Origin: Desulfovibrio sp.
GTDB taxonomy: Bacteria > Desulfobacterota > Desulfovibrionia > Desulfovibrionales > Desulfovibrionaceae
DNA length: 62,826 nucleotides
Assembly: GCA_031279825.1 (NCBI GenBank)
Contig: JAITHT010000015.1
Coordinates: forward strand, 1 to 62,826
Direction: 5' to 3'
Shown: one piece after another, positions 10,076-17,536 of the stretch
Position numbering within the stretch: position 1 is the first letter of the stretch
How the letters are laid out: each line of letters begins with the position of its first letter
Notes under the pieces: generated by a model
Database searches by the model: none
Told to the model about the DNA's origin: nothing
The model's input: only the letters and a program-made list of their open reading frames with translations
Translations under genes and position numbers: made by a program

Positions 10076-11773
10076 TCACTCGCTCCTTACCCCTTCTCCC
10101 TTTTCTCTCTCCGAGTCGGGAAAAAGTTCCAGAGCCATCTCCCGTAATTTGAACTTCTGGATTTTTCCGCTGCCGGTCATGGGGTAGCTGTCCACAAAAA
10201 CCATATGACGCGGCACCTTGTGCCACGCCAGCCGCCCCTTGCAATAAGCGCGCACATCTTCCGCCCGCAGGCTTGCACCTTCTTTGGGGATGATGAAGGC
10301 CACCACTTCTTCGCCATATTTGCGGTTGGGTACGCTGACGACCTGAACATCCATAACCTGGTCCATACCGGAGATGAATTCTTCAATTTCACGGGGGTAA
10401 ATGTTTTCTCCCCCCCGGATAATCATGTCTTTGATGCGTCCGGTAATAACCAGATACCCCGCTTCATCCATGATGCCCATATCTCCGGAACGCAGCCAAC
10501 CATCGGGAGTAACGGCTGCCGCGGTTTCTCCCGGCAATTTGTAATAGCCTTCCATGACGTTGTATCCCTTGCAAATGACTTCGCCAGGGATTCCGTAAGG
10601 CATCTCCCTCAACTGGTCGGGCAGAGCCTGCGGGTCGGCTACAAGCACCGTTATACCGGGCATGGCTCTACCCACGCTGCTGATGCGGCGTTCGAAATCT
10701 TCATCCGCATGCGTCTGGGTCATGACGGGAGAGGCTTCCGTCATCCCGTAGCAGATGGTGATTTCCCGCATGTGCATCTCTTCCACCACTCGGCGCATCA
10801 GAGGAGCGGGGCATACGGATCCGGCCATTATGCCCGTGCGCAAACTGCTAAGATCGTAGCGCGAAAAATGGCGATGCTCCAGCATGGACAAAAACATGGA
10901 AGGCACGCCATACACTCCCGTGCAGCGCTCTTTTTCAATGGCGTCCATGACGTGCAGGGGATTGAACGCTTCGACGATCACCATGGTTGCGCCGTGATTG
11001 ACCGCGGCCATAACTCCCAGCACACAACCGAAACAATGGAATAAGGGCACGGGCAGGCATATCCTGTCGTTGGACGAAAAATTTTGGTGTCTTCCAATCC
11101 AGTAGCCGTTATTGACGATATTCACATGAGAAAGCATGACCCCTTTGGGAAAGCCGGTTGTCCCCGAAGTATACTGCATATTTATCACGTCATACGGTTT
11201 AATGTCGGCCTTTCTGGCCGCATAGTCAGCCGGAGATGTGTTCTGCGCTAGAGCCGTGACGTCGGACAGACAACGCAGCCCTCTTTTGCTTTTGTCTCCC
11301 ATGAGGAAAATCCGGCGCAGTTCGGGCAGTTGGGGAATATTCAAGCTGTCCGAAGGTTGTTCGCCGATTTGTGGAACAGCGGTTTTGAGAATCTTGATGA
11401 AATCGTGGTCACGGTAACTATCCAACATAAAAAGATTTTCACAATCACTCTGACGAAGGAGAAATTCAAGTTCGCGAGCGTGGTAACTCGTATTTACCGT
11501 GATAAGGATGGCGCCTATACGCGCGCCGGCGAACATCAAAGTTAGCCAGTGCGGAACATTGGTAGCCCATATGGCTATTTTTTCTCCCTTTTGCACTCCG
11601 AGGGCCATAAGTCCCCTTGCGAGATCGTCCACGCTTTTGCCGAATTCCAGCCAGCTTTGGCGCAAGGGGCGTTCATGGTGGATAACGGCGTCATTGTCGG
11701 AGTGCCGGCAAATGGTTTCATCCAAAAGCGCGCCTAAGGTTTTTTCCTGCAACACAAAGGGGTCAATTTGCAT
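10076..11773 (-). CDS. AMP-forming acyl-CoA synthetase (fatty-acid or carboxylic-acid CoA ligase)
   Basis: This 565-residue cytoplasmic enzyme activates a carboxylic acid with ATP to an acyl-AMP and transfers it to CoA. The adenylation P-loop YTSGTTGFPKGVMLSH is near residue 200, the ICYGMTEASP core near residue 340, the GWLRSGDMG hinge region near residue 430, and the C-terminal GSGKIQKFKLRE lysine motif near residue 540. Length and motifs match medium- to long-chain acyl-CoA ligases. The substrate cannot be read from the sequence. The start ATG is at 11773. The gene is alone between inverted family A repeats and direct family B repeats, and has no co-directional neighbour. Confidence 0.88.
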   Translation of the reverse strand: MQIDPFVLQEKTLGALLDETICRHSDNDAVIHHERPLRQSWLEFGKSVDDLARGLMALGVQKGEKIAIWATNVPHWLTLMFAGARIGAILITVNTSYHARELEFLLRQSDCENLFMLDSYRDHDFIKILKTAVPQIGEQPSDSLNIPQLPELRRIFLMGDKSKRGLRCLSDVTALAQNTSPADYAARKADIKPYDVINMQYTSGTTGFPKGVMLSHVNIVNNGYWIGRHQNFSSNDRICLPVPLFHCFGCVLGVMAAVNHGATMVIVEAFNPLHVMDAIEKERCTGVYGVPSMFLSMLEHRHFSRYDLSSLRTGIMAGSVCPAPLMRRVVEEMHMREITICYGMTEASPVMTQTHADEDFERRISSVGRAMPGITVLVADPQALPDQLREMPYGIPGEVICKGYNVMEGYYKLPGETAAAVTPDGWLRSGDMGIMDEAGYLVITGRIKDMIIRGGENIYPREIEEFISGMDQVMDVQVVSVPNRKYGEEVVAFIIPKEGASLRAEDVRAYCKGRLAWHKVPRHMVFVDSYPMTGSGKIQKFKLREMALELFPDSEREKGEGVRSE

Positions 11774-11865
11774 GAATGGAAGCCTTTTGTAAAAATGTGA
11801 CGCTTGGGAAGTTCGGATTTTTATTCCGGGGGCTTCCTCTTTCGTTACGATACGAAGGGGGGATT

Positions 11866-11992
11866 AGAGCATTTTCACGTTGAAAATGCTCGTCAACCGG
11901 CAACGTAAGCGCTGACTTACGTGCACGAGGAGTGGGCGAAATTTGTTTTCGCCGTAAACGACGAGTGCAACGTTTCAAAGTTAATCCGCCCT
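11866..11992 (-). repeat. Full-length family A element, inverted copy right of the ligase
   Basis: The reverse-oriented counterpart of 9938-10065: AGAGCATTTTCA at the left, then the palindromic centre, then a right end GTTTCAAAGTTAATCCGCCC. It is 93 bp upstream of the ligase start codon, so it may also carry or displace that gene's promoter. Confidence 0.8.
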
Positions 11993-12024
11993 GGAACATT
12001 GTATATAGTAATGAGATGCTCAGG

Positions 12025-12110
12025 CGATGCGTGCGGCAACGCCCGCGAGATTGGCGTAGGCCGGGGGGCTTGAAGGCCGTTAAACGACAATCTCATAGGC
12101 GAAACGCTCC
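12025..12110 (+). repeat. Repeat family B, copy 2
   Basis: Matches 9840-9936 in the same orientation with a handful of substitutions (GCGGCAACGCCCGCGAGATT, GGCCGTTAAACGACAATCTC). It lies 33 bp from a family A element, as copy 1 does. The interval 11774-12815 holds no gene I can support. It contains this repeat, the family A element, a promoter and hairpin at 12420-12489, and the interleaved inverted repeats at 12511-12585. Confidence 0.75.
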
Positions 12111-12419
12111 GGCGCGACAGGTAGGTATAGCGCGCCGGCTTCGGGCTCGGGCATAGCCGCCGACCGGGCCTTCATTCAGCATAGCGTGTCGCGCCTCAAT
12201 TGAAAAGAGGCAAACATGAAGGAAGCGGGGCAATCGAATGACGCCGCCGCCATTGACATGGATCATAATAACAATATTGAAATGCAACAGTTTATACAAT
12301 TTGAGAACATTTTAATTTTGAAACGCCCCATTCGGCGTAGCCTGCGAAAATGACGAGTGCGGCATTGCAAGGGCAATCTGTCCTGGAATTGCCGTCGCTT
12401 GATGTCCGGGCTTGATTTT

Positions 12420-12448
12420 TTGACGTGGCGAGAGTATGGAGATATACT
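12420..12448 (+). promoter_or_regulatory. Near-consensus sigma70 promoter in the dksA-like leader
   Basis: TTGACG (12420-12425) and TATACT (12443-12448) are spaced by 17 bp, one of the best pairs in the window. Transcription would begin near 12455, immediately before a terminator-like hairpin, and run towards the zinc-finger gene at 12816. Confidence 0.55.
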
Positions 12449-12457
12449 GAAATGCAA

Positions 12458-12489
12458 CTGCAAAACTCAAGAAGAGTTTTGCAGTTTTT
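12458..12489 (+). terminator. Terminator-like hairpin just after the promoter
   Basis: CTGCAAAACTC (12458-12468) and its exact complement (12474-12484) enclose a 5-nt loop and are followed by TTTTTC. Because it starts only a few bases after the predicted transcription start, it would act as an immediate attenuator or as the 3' end of a very short RNA. Confidence 0.5.
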
Positions 12490-12510
12490 CATTACAGTTC
12501 AAGATCGCTG

Positions 12511-12585
12511 TACCATGTATCGTCCGTTGTCTCAAAAGGGCGGCGACTCTCCTCTCAGAGCATGGTACATGGTAAACTTTGAGAC
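12511..12585 (+). other. Interleaved inverted repeats (pseudoknot-like)
   Basis: TACCATGTA (12511-12519) can pair with 12566-12574, and GTCTCAAA (12529-12536) can pair with 12578-12585. The two pairings cross rather than nest. In RNA this would be an H-type pseudoknot with a long first loop. In DNA they could be two separate operators or mobile-element ends. Confidence 0.4.
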
Positions 12586-12749
12586 GGTTCCATTCGGCAT
12601 AGCCTGCAAAAATAAAACTGATTCGGGGCAATCCTGGCCATCACCCCTTGGTGGAGTGAAAGCGGATGCTTTTACTTCCGATGCCGCTGTCCTGCGAAAG
12701 TAGCGGCCGGTACTTCATGGATGCGCGGCGCGCGGGAGCAATAGCCGCG

Positions 12750-12776
12750 AGAGCAATTGCATTCTGAAATTGCTCT
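12750..12776. repeat. 27-bp palindromic repeat, family A variant
   Basis: AGAGCAATT and its complement AATTGCTCT form arms of a 27-bp unit, the same length and ends as the minimal family A repeats but with AATTTCA-type instead of TTTTCA-type arms. It lies 39 bp upstream of the zinc-finger gene start. A related, longer hairpin is at 51752-51797. Confidence 0.6.
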
Positions 12777-12815
12777 ATATAACAAACTCACAATACAAAA
12801 ATGTTAAGGGATTGT

Positions 12816-13145
12816 ATGACGAGCGCACAAAAAACAGAGGTAAAGCACAAAATGATTGCCGAGTTGAATCGTCTGACTCAAGAAATTGTCACCCTTGAAG
12901 AAGTTACCCGTCCAGTGTCTGCGGAAGACATGGACGAGATTACCCGAATGGATTCCATCGTCCACAAAAGTGTCAATGAAGCCGCTTTGGCTGCTGCAAA
13001 AACGCGCCTGGCAGGTCTTGAATACGCTATCAAGCGCATTGATGAACCGAAGTTCGGTTGCTGTATTGACTGTGGTGAAAAAATCGGTTTTGCTCGTCTT
13101 CTGGCCATGCCGGAAACCGTGAGATGCATAGATTGCGCCAGTTAG
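12816..13145 (+). CDS. DksA/TraR-family zinc-finger protein
   Basis: 109 residues from ATG 12816, which has AAGGG at the right distance; an upstream in-frame ATG at 12801 lacks a site. The N-terminal two-thirds is a predicted coiled coil (residues 5-75). The C-terminus is a C4 zinc finger (CIDCGEKIGF, then RCIDCAS), with the DksA-type MPETVRCIDC ending. DksA/TraR proteins bind the RNA polymerase secondary channel and adjust initiation, often with ppGpp. Full DksA is about 150 residues, so this short form is closer to the TraR/YbiI types. It sits alone behind a long, structured leader. Confidence 0.8.
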   Translation: MTSAQKTEVKHKMIAELNRLTQEIVTLEEVTRPVSAEDMDEITRMDSIVHKSVNEAALAAAKTRLAGLEYAIKRIDEPKFGCCIDCGEKIGFARLLAMPETVRCIDCAS

Positions 13146-13170
13146 AGGACTTTCAAAGTGAAAATGCTCT
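13144..13170. repeat. Minimal 27-bp family A repeat overlapping a stop codon
   Basis: AGAGGACTTTCA and TGAAAATGCTCT form imperfect arms around AAG. Its first two bases are within the stop codon of the zinc-finger gene (TAG, 13143-13145). It could fold as a hairpin at the 3' end of that mRNA. Confidence 0.7.
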
Positions 13171-13288
13171 GGGGCGTGTTAACACTATAGAATTTTTGTT
13201 CTCTGGCAAGGAAGATGAGCCTGCCTTGAGGGAGTATACTCTTATCTTACGGTATTTGACCGGGATGCCAGAGACAATAGGAGGGAAC

Positions 13289-13759
13289 ATGCCGACGCTG
13301 AACACGGAACGTGTCGTACTCGAGCAGGTTGCTGCGCTCTCCCCGCAATACCGTGTGTTTTTCCGCATGGCGGCGGCATGCGCGCTGACCTTATGTTTCG
13401 CTTGTGCCGGCACACGCATGGATCGCCTCATGCCGCATGTTGAGACCTTGCGGCTGGCTGAGCATTACTTCGGCAAACCGACCGGCGTAAGTGAATTGGC
13501 CGGTGGCGATTGCCGCTATGAGTGGTTGCTCGATCAGATGACGCAAATTCCGGGACAGGACGTACGGGAAAAAATTCTTATGGGTTACGACAGGAGCGGC
13601 TTCCCCGTGTATTACATCCGTACTTTTTTCGTGCCTGCCCATATGGCCCGGCAGTATTGCCGGCTGACTATAGTTGCCGACAGAAACGGCAGGACGCTGG
13701 CATCCTCTTGGGAAGGGGACGGTTGTGATGAGATGATGATCGTACCGTCAACGTATTAG
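13289..13759 (+). CDS. Small exported protein, possible lipoprotein
   Basis: 156 residues from ATG 13289, chosen because AGGAGGG lies 5-6 nt upstream. A hydrophobic segment near residues 28-43 (MAAACALTLCFACAG) looks like a signal or anchor, with a Cys in a weak lipobox-like context. The mature part (YIRTFFVPAHMARQYCRLTI) shows no domain I recognise. It may be an envelope protein, and its position next to the minus-strand mltA is convergent. Function unknown. Confidence 0.55.
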   Translation: MPTLNTERVVLEQVAALSPQYRVFFRMAAACALTLCFACAGTRMDRLMPHVETLRLAEHYFGKPTGVSELAGGDCRYEWLLDQMTQIPGQDVREKILMGYDRSGFPVYYIRTFFVPAHMARQYCRLTIVADRNGRTLASSWEGDGCDEMMIVPSTY

Positions 13760-13825
13760 GATGTGATATTTCAATAGCGTGTTCACCATTTCCCCTGTGT
13801 CGTCCGGCGTCCGCAGGAAGACGCT

Positions 13826-15001
13826 CTACTTCTTAATCAGGAGATATACCGCCCCTTTGGCGTCCAAGTATCCGGCTATATGCTCGGCGTGTCCGCCGGC
13901 GCCGCAAAAGAGATCGACACGCCGGTCCTTGATGGCCCCTCCGGTATCCTGCGGCAAGAGTAATCCGTAGAAGGGGATTGCAGGCTTGCCCGTGGCGTCG
14001 GGCAGCGGCAGAATGGAGAATATCAGGCTGCCGTAAGGCAGTGTTTTACGATCCGAGGCCACGCTGACCCAGGGAGTAATGGGATACCCCATGGCGCCGA
14101 CGGGGCCGTAAGCGGCTTCACGAAAAAAAACATAAGCGGGATTGGCGTCAAAGAGCGTAGCGCGTTTATCCGGATGTTCCTGCAGAAAGCGGCGTATACT
14201 CCGCATGTTTACGTCATTCTCGTCAAGCATGGCCTGCTCTCGCATGAGCCGCCCGAGAGACGTGTACGGACGGTTGTTTTTGCCGGCATACAAAATATGG
14301 GAGACGGCACCGTCCGGAAACTGCAGCCGCCCGGAACCCTGGATATGCAGGAAGAACGCGTCGATATCGCTGTCCACCCAGGCTATTTCAAGATTCCTCC
14401 CGGCAAGGGCACCTTTTCGGTCGATGTCTTGCCGGGTATGATAGGGCACGCCGGCATGGAGATCGGGCGGCAGCCCGTATAAAGGATAAGGATAGGCTGT
14501 GTTCGGCGTGCGGCTGGCATGCAGGGTGGGCTCATAATAGCCTGTAAAGCCGAAGTCAGGTCCGATGCGGTGCCAGATAAAGTCTTTCGCCAGCAAGCAG
14601 GGATTGCCGTCAAGCCTGGGGAGGATGCGTTGCAGGTGCCGCAAGGCAGCCGTCAATTGTCCGTAGGAGAGCGTTATCCCCTGCGAAGTTACGGCAACGT
14701 CCGTTTCCGGGCGCGCTGAGGAGTAAGCGAGACTTTGGGCGACGGCAAAGGACATATCCCGCCAACTCTCCATTCCCTGATTACGGACATCCAGTTGCAA
14801 CGCCAGGGATGCAGCCTCTCGTTCGCCGAGGATGATAACGCCGGGATGGGGCAGAGGGGTAAACAGGGCCCGCGCGTCGCTATTTTGTTGCAACGTGCAG
14901 GCTGTCGCGAACAACAACAGGCAGGCGAAAAGCGCAAGAAGAACGCATCGCGCAAAGGCTTGCATCTTTATAGGCAATATATACGGCATGGAGTCACGCA
15001 T
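13826..15001 (-). CDS. mltA: Membrane-bound lytic murein transglycosylase A
   Basis: About 391 residues. MltA cleaves peptidoglycan glycan strands to 1,6-anhydromuropeptides at the outer membrane. Visible family features are GFTGYYEPTLHASR near residue 145, FFLHIQGSGRLQFPDG near residue 215, and the C-terminal DTGGAIKDRRVDLFCGAG, whose second Asp region matches the catalytic block. The N-terminus has a lipoprotein signal (LLALFACLLLFATAC). Three in-frame ATGs (15001, 14989, 14965) are possible starts and none has a strong binding site. The longest overlaps the start codon of the divergent thioesterase gene by 2 bp. Confidence 0.9.
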   Translation of the reverse strand: MRDSMPYILPIKMQAFARCVLLALFACLLLFATACTLQQNSDARALFTPLPHPGVIILGEREAASLALQLDVRNQGMESWRDMSFAVAQSLAYSSARPETDVAVTSQGITLSYGQLTAALRHLQRILPRLDGNPCLLAKDFIWHRIGPDFGFTGYYEPTLHASRTPNTAYPYPLYGLPPDLHAGVPYHTRQDIDRKGALAGRNLEIAWVDSDIDAFFLHIQGSGRLQFPDGAVSHILYAGKNNRPYTSLGRLMREQAMLDENDVNMRSIRRFLQEHPDKRATLFDANPAYVFFREAAYGPVGAMGYPITPWVSVASDRKTLPYGSLIFSILPLPDATGKPAIPFYGLLLPQDTGGAIKDRRVDLFCGAGGHAEHIAGYLDAKGAVYLLIKK

Positions 15002-15434
15002 GGCTGTTTTTTCCGAACAAGAAGTCTGGATGCGGCACAGGGTGTCATACGGGGAGACAGACACCATGGGCGTACTGTATTATGCGGAATATTTTCATAT
15101 TTTCGAACGCGGACGCAATGAATACATCCGCGCCTTTGGTCTTTCATACAAAGAGGTGGAAAAACGCGGACTTTTTCTGCCGGTACGCGAGGCCAAATGT
15201 CGCTATCGTTATCCGGCCCGCTACGATGATCTCCTTATGCTGCGTACCGCGGTTGTTCAATGGAGCAAGGCGTCCCTTAGCTTTAGGTATGCGATATTCG
15301 ATGAGGACCGTATGCGCCTTATGACGGAAGGATTCACCCAACACGCCTGCGTTGACGGCACGGGCAAGCCGATACCCGCGCCTGTCTGGTTTTATGAAAT
15401 ACTGCAACGGCCTTTGGGGGCAAACAAATCATGA
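15000..15434 (+). CDS. ybgC: YbgC/4-hydroxybenzoyl-CoA-type thioesterase
   Basis: 144 residues, a typical hot-dog fold thioesterase. The signature YGETDTMGVLYYAEYFHIFE near residue 17 has the Asp and Tyr seen in YbgC/FcbC enzymes, which hydrolyse acyl-CoA esters. ATG 15000 is used because GGAG at 14990-14993 fits it; ATG 14988 is the alternative. It is divergent from mltA with touching start regions. YbgC often neighbours tol-pal genes, but none is present here, so the acyl-CoA substrate is open. Confidence 0.85.
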   Translation: MAVFSEQEVWMRHRVSYGETDTMGVLYYAEYFHIFERGRNEYIRAFGLSYKEVEKRGLFLPVREAKCRYRYPARYDDLLMLRTAVVQWSKASLSFRYAIFDEDRMRLMTEGFTQHACVDGTGKPIPAPVWFYEILQRPLGANKS

Positions 15435-15582
15435 TGCCACGCCGCCGGAAGGGCGACGGGTTTTGCGCGATGCGAGGGTATGCTCTTCACGTGACCGAAA
15501 ACGAGGTGTCCGGCGAAACGGCATGTTATCTATTTTTCCCTTTACAGGGCAAGTCGTTTCTTCTAAAAGTAATATGCATTAC

Positions 15583-15665
15583 TAGGGGAATCCGTAAGGA
15601 TTGAGAGTGGGGATCGTCCCCAGACCCTTTGAACCTGATGCAGGTCATGCTGCCGTAGGGAAGTT
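15583..15665 (+). promoter_or_regulatory. TPP riboswitch (thi box)
   Basis: The conserved TPP aptamer core is present: a TTGAGAG variant of the CTGAGA element, then ACCCTTTGAACCTGATGCAG, then TGCTGCCGTAGGGAA closing with the 5' TAGGGG strand. Thiamine pyrophosphate binding to such aptamers lowers expression of thiamine biosynthesis genes. It lies upstream of thiC, whose start codon is 320 nt further on, which is longer than usual. Confidence 0.93.
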
Positions 15666-15687
15666 CTCATGCCAGTCCGCGCCGATA

Positions 15688-15731
15688 GCCCTTAATGCCC
15701 GCCGAAAACCGCGGCGCATAGGGGCGTTTTT
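15688..15731 (+). terminator. Intrinsic terminator, likely riboswitch expression platform
   Basis: GCCC...ATGCCCGC and GCGG..GCAT..GGGGC form a long hairpin around CGAAAACC, followed by GTTTTTA. It is placed 22 nt after the TPP aptamer, as expected for transcription control by the riboswitch. Confidence 0.65.
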
Positions 15732-15803
15732 ATTTGCGGACGCTCTTCTCCTCATCCATGTCCTCGTTCCGGGAGTGATTGCAAAATAAACGTGCTCTCG
15801 CGG

Positions 15804-15830
15804 AGAGCATTTTCAAAGTTAATCTGCTCT
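15804..15830. repeat. 27-bp family A repeat built from left and right ends
   Basis: AGAGCATTTTCAAAG followed by TTAATCTGCTCT. Read on the minus strand it begins exactly like the left end of the full family A elements and finishes like the right end, so it looks like the two ends fused after loss of the middle. It sits in the thiC leader between the riboswitch terminator and the start codon. Within 15435-15985, apart from this, the riboswitch and its terminator, I see nothing else. Confidence 0.75.
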
Positions 15831-15985
15831 AGCTCAGTGCGCCGCGCGCCCGCGAGCCACAGGCGGCTGCCTGTCTGCCGGGATAGGCCAGGGCCGGGGG
15901 GATGCCTGAGTCAGCTTTATTCTCGCCGGACAGTACCGAATGGAGCGTCTCAACGTTACAACACTCTAATTGAAGGATACAGACG

Positions 15986-17260
15986 ATGTCTCTTTTTTTA
16001 CGTAACAACGCTTTACAGAAACTTTGCGAGACGCATCTGTCCTCCCTATCCCGTGAGGAGGAACTGCCTGAATCCTTGCTCCGAGCCGCTTTGGAACAGG
16101 GGAGCATGGTGTTGCTGGGTAATCCCGCTCACCCTAGGCTTGAGCCTATTGTGGTGGGTCAGCCGGCCAGAGTAAAGATAAACGCCAATATCGGCAATTC
16201 CGCCATGCGCAATTCGCTTCCCTGCGAATTGCGCAAGCTTGAGACCGCCCTGGCGGCCGGAACCGATACGATTATGGATCTTTCCACGGCCGGAAATCTT
16301 ACCGCCATACGCCGAGCTATGCTTGACGCCTGCCCCAGCCCCTTGGGCACAGTGCCTCTTTATGCGGTGGCCCAAAAATATATTGACGCGGGTAAAGATC
16401 CGGCTTTGTTCGACCCTCGGGAACTGCTTGATGAAGTCGCCGCCCAGGCTGAGCAGGGCGTGGACTTTATGACTCTGCATTGCGGTATTACAGAGCGGGC
16501 CGCTCGCTGGGCTACGGAAGAGAAAGGTCGCGTTATGGGTATCGTTTCCAGGGGAGGCGCCATTCTGGCGCGTTGGATGCGTACGCGGCGCAGGGAAAAC
16601 CCCTTGCTTGAGCATTATGATGAACTGATTGGCATAGCCCGCAGGTATAATGTCACCTTTTCCCTGGGGGATGCCTTGAGACCGGGGGCCGGAGCGGATG
16701 CCGGCGATGCCGCCCAGATTGAAGAAGTCATCGTCTTGGGCCGTCTGGCCCGTCAGGCGTTCAATGAAGGAGTGCAGTGCATGATCGAAGGCCCAGGCCA
16801 TGTTCCCATGCATGAAGTGGCGGGGCAGATCCAAGGTATCAAAAAATTGACGCGGGGAGCCCCTTTGTATGTTCTGGGGCCGCTTGTCGTAGACAGTTGT
16901 CCGGGCTACGATCATCTTGCCGGGGCTATCGGCGGCGCTATAGGGGTGCAGGCCGGAGTGGATTTTCTCTGCTACCTCACCCCCGCCGAACATCTCACCT
17001 TGCCGGACGCTCAGGATGTCAAGGCCGGAGTCATGGCTTCGCGCATTGCCGCGCAAGCGGGAGAAATAGCCCTTGGCCGTCCCCGTGCCTTGCGTCGGGA
17101 AGCGGCCATGGCCGGGGCACGCAAAAATTTAGACTGGACGGGCATGAAATGTGCTGCTTTGGATCCCAACATGATGGACGATCGTCGGGGAGAGCACGCC
17201 GGAGAGGAAGTCTGCGCCATGTGCGGAGACTTCTGCGCCGTAAAAATGGCACGGCCATAA
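15986..17260 (+). CDS. thiC: Phosphomethylpyrimidine synthase
   Basis: This 424-residue radical-SAM enzyme converts aminoimidazole ribotide to the pyrimidine HMP-P in thiamine synthesis. The core is clear (KINANIGNSAMRNS, MDLSTAGN, FMTLHCGITERAARW, EGPGHVPMHEV, LGPLVVDSCPGYDH). The C-terminal CAMCGDFCAVKM matches the CxxCx4C motif that binds the [4Fe-4S] cluster of this non-canonical radical-SAM family. Length equals the short bacterial ThiC type. ATG 15986 has GAAGGA about 8 nt upstream. Control by the TPP riboswitch upstream is expected. No other thi gene is adjacent. Confidence 0.96.
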   Translation: MSLFLRNNALQKLCETHLSSLSREEELPESLLRAALEQGSMVLLGNPAHPRLEPIVVGQPARVKINANIGNSAMRNSLPCELRKLETALAAGTDTIMDLSTAGNLTAIRRAMLDACPSPLGTVPLYAVAQKYIDAGKDPALFDPRELLDEVAAQAEQGVDFMTLHCGITERAARWATEEKGRVMGIVSRGGAILARWMRTRRRENPLLEHYDELIGIARRYNVTFSLGDALRPGAGADAGDAAQIEEVIVLGRLARQAFNEGVQCMIEGPGHVPMHEVAGQIQGIKKLTRGAPLYVLGPLVVDSCPGYDHLAGAIGGAIGVQAGVDFLCYLTPAEHLTLPDAQDVKAGVMASRIAAQAGEIALGRPRALRREAAMAGARKNLDWTGMKCAALDPNMMDDRRGEHAGEEVCAMCGDFCAVKMARP

Positions 17261-17261
17261 A

Positions 17262-17330
17262 GTATTTTCACGTTGAACGTGCTCTGTCAACCGGCGGCGT
17301 AAGCACCGACCTGGGTGCATAAGGAGCATT
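17262..17330 (-). repeat. Degenerate or truncated family A element
   Basis: TATTTTCACGTTGAACGTGCTCTGT... resembles the right end plus inner part (CAACCGGCGGCGTAAGC) of the inverted family A form. It starts right after the thiC stop codon. Its far end is lost. Confidence 0.55.
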
Positions 17331-17536
17331 CCGCTACCTCCGCAGGATAGCGGCTCGATTCGCATTTTTTCGATATGCCGGATGTTTGCCCTGGGCAGCG
17401 CATTTCGTCATTGAAAATGACTCTTCAAAAACAGAAAACACGCTCTGGGGCGCCGACGTGACACTGTTAACGTTATTCCTGCTGCCGGGGCATAATGCGG
17501 ATTTTGAAATCGGATGCGCGCCGTTAAGGAGATCCC

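Noticed and set aside
12216-12353. 45-codon frame (MKEAGQSNDAAAIDMDHNNN...) with a weak ribosome site
   Set aside because: It lies among repeats, has biased composition, and its end is part of a short direct repeat (12319 and 12581). I cannot support it as a gene.
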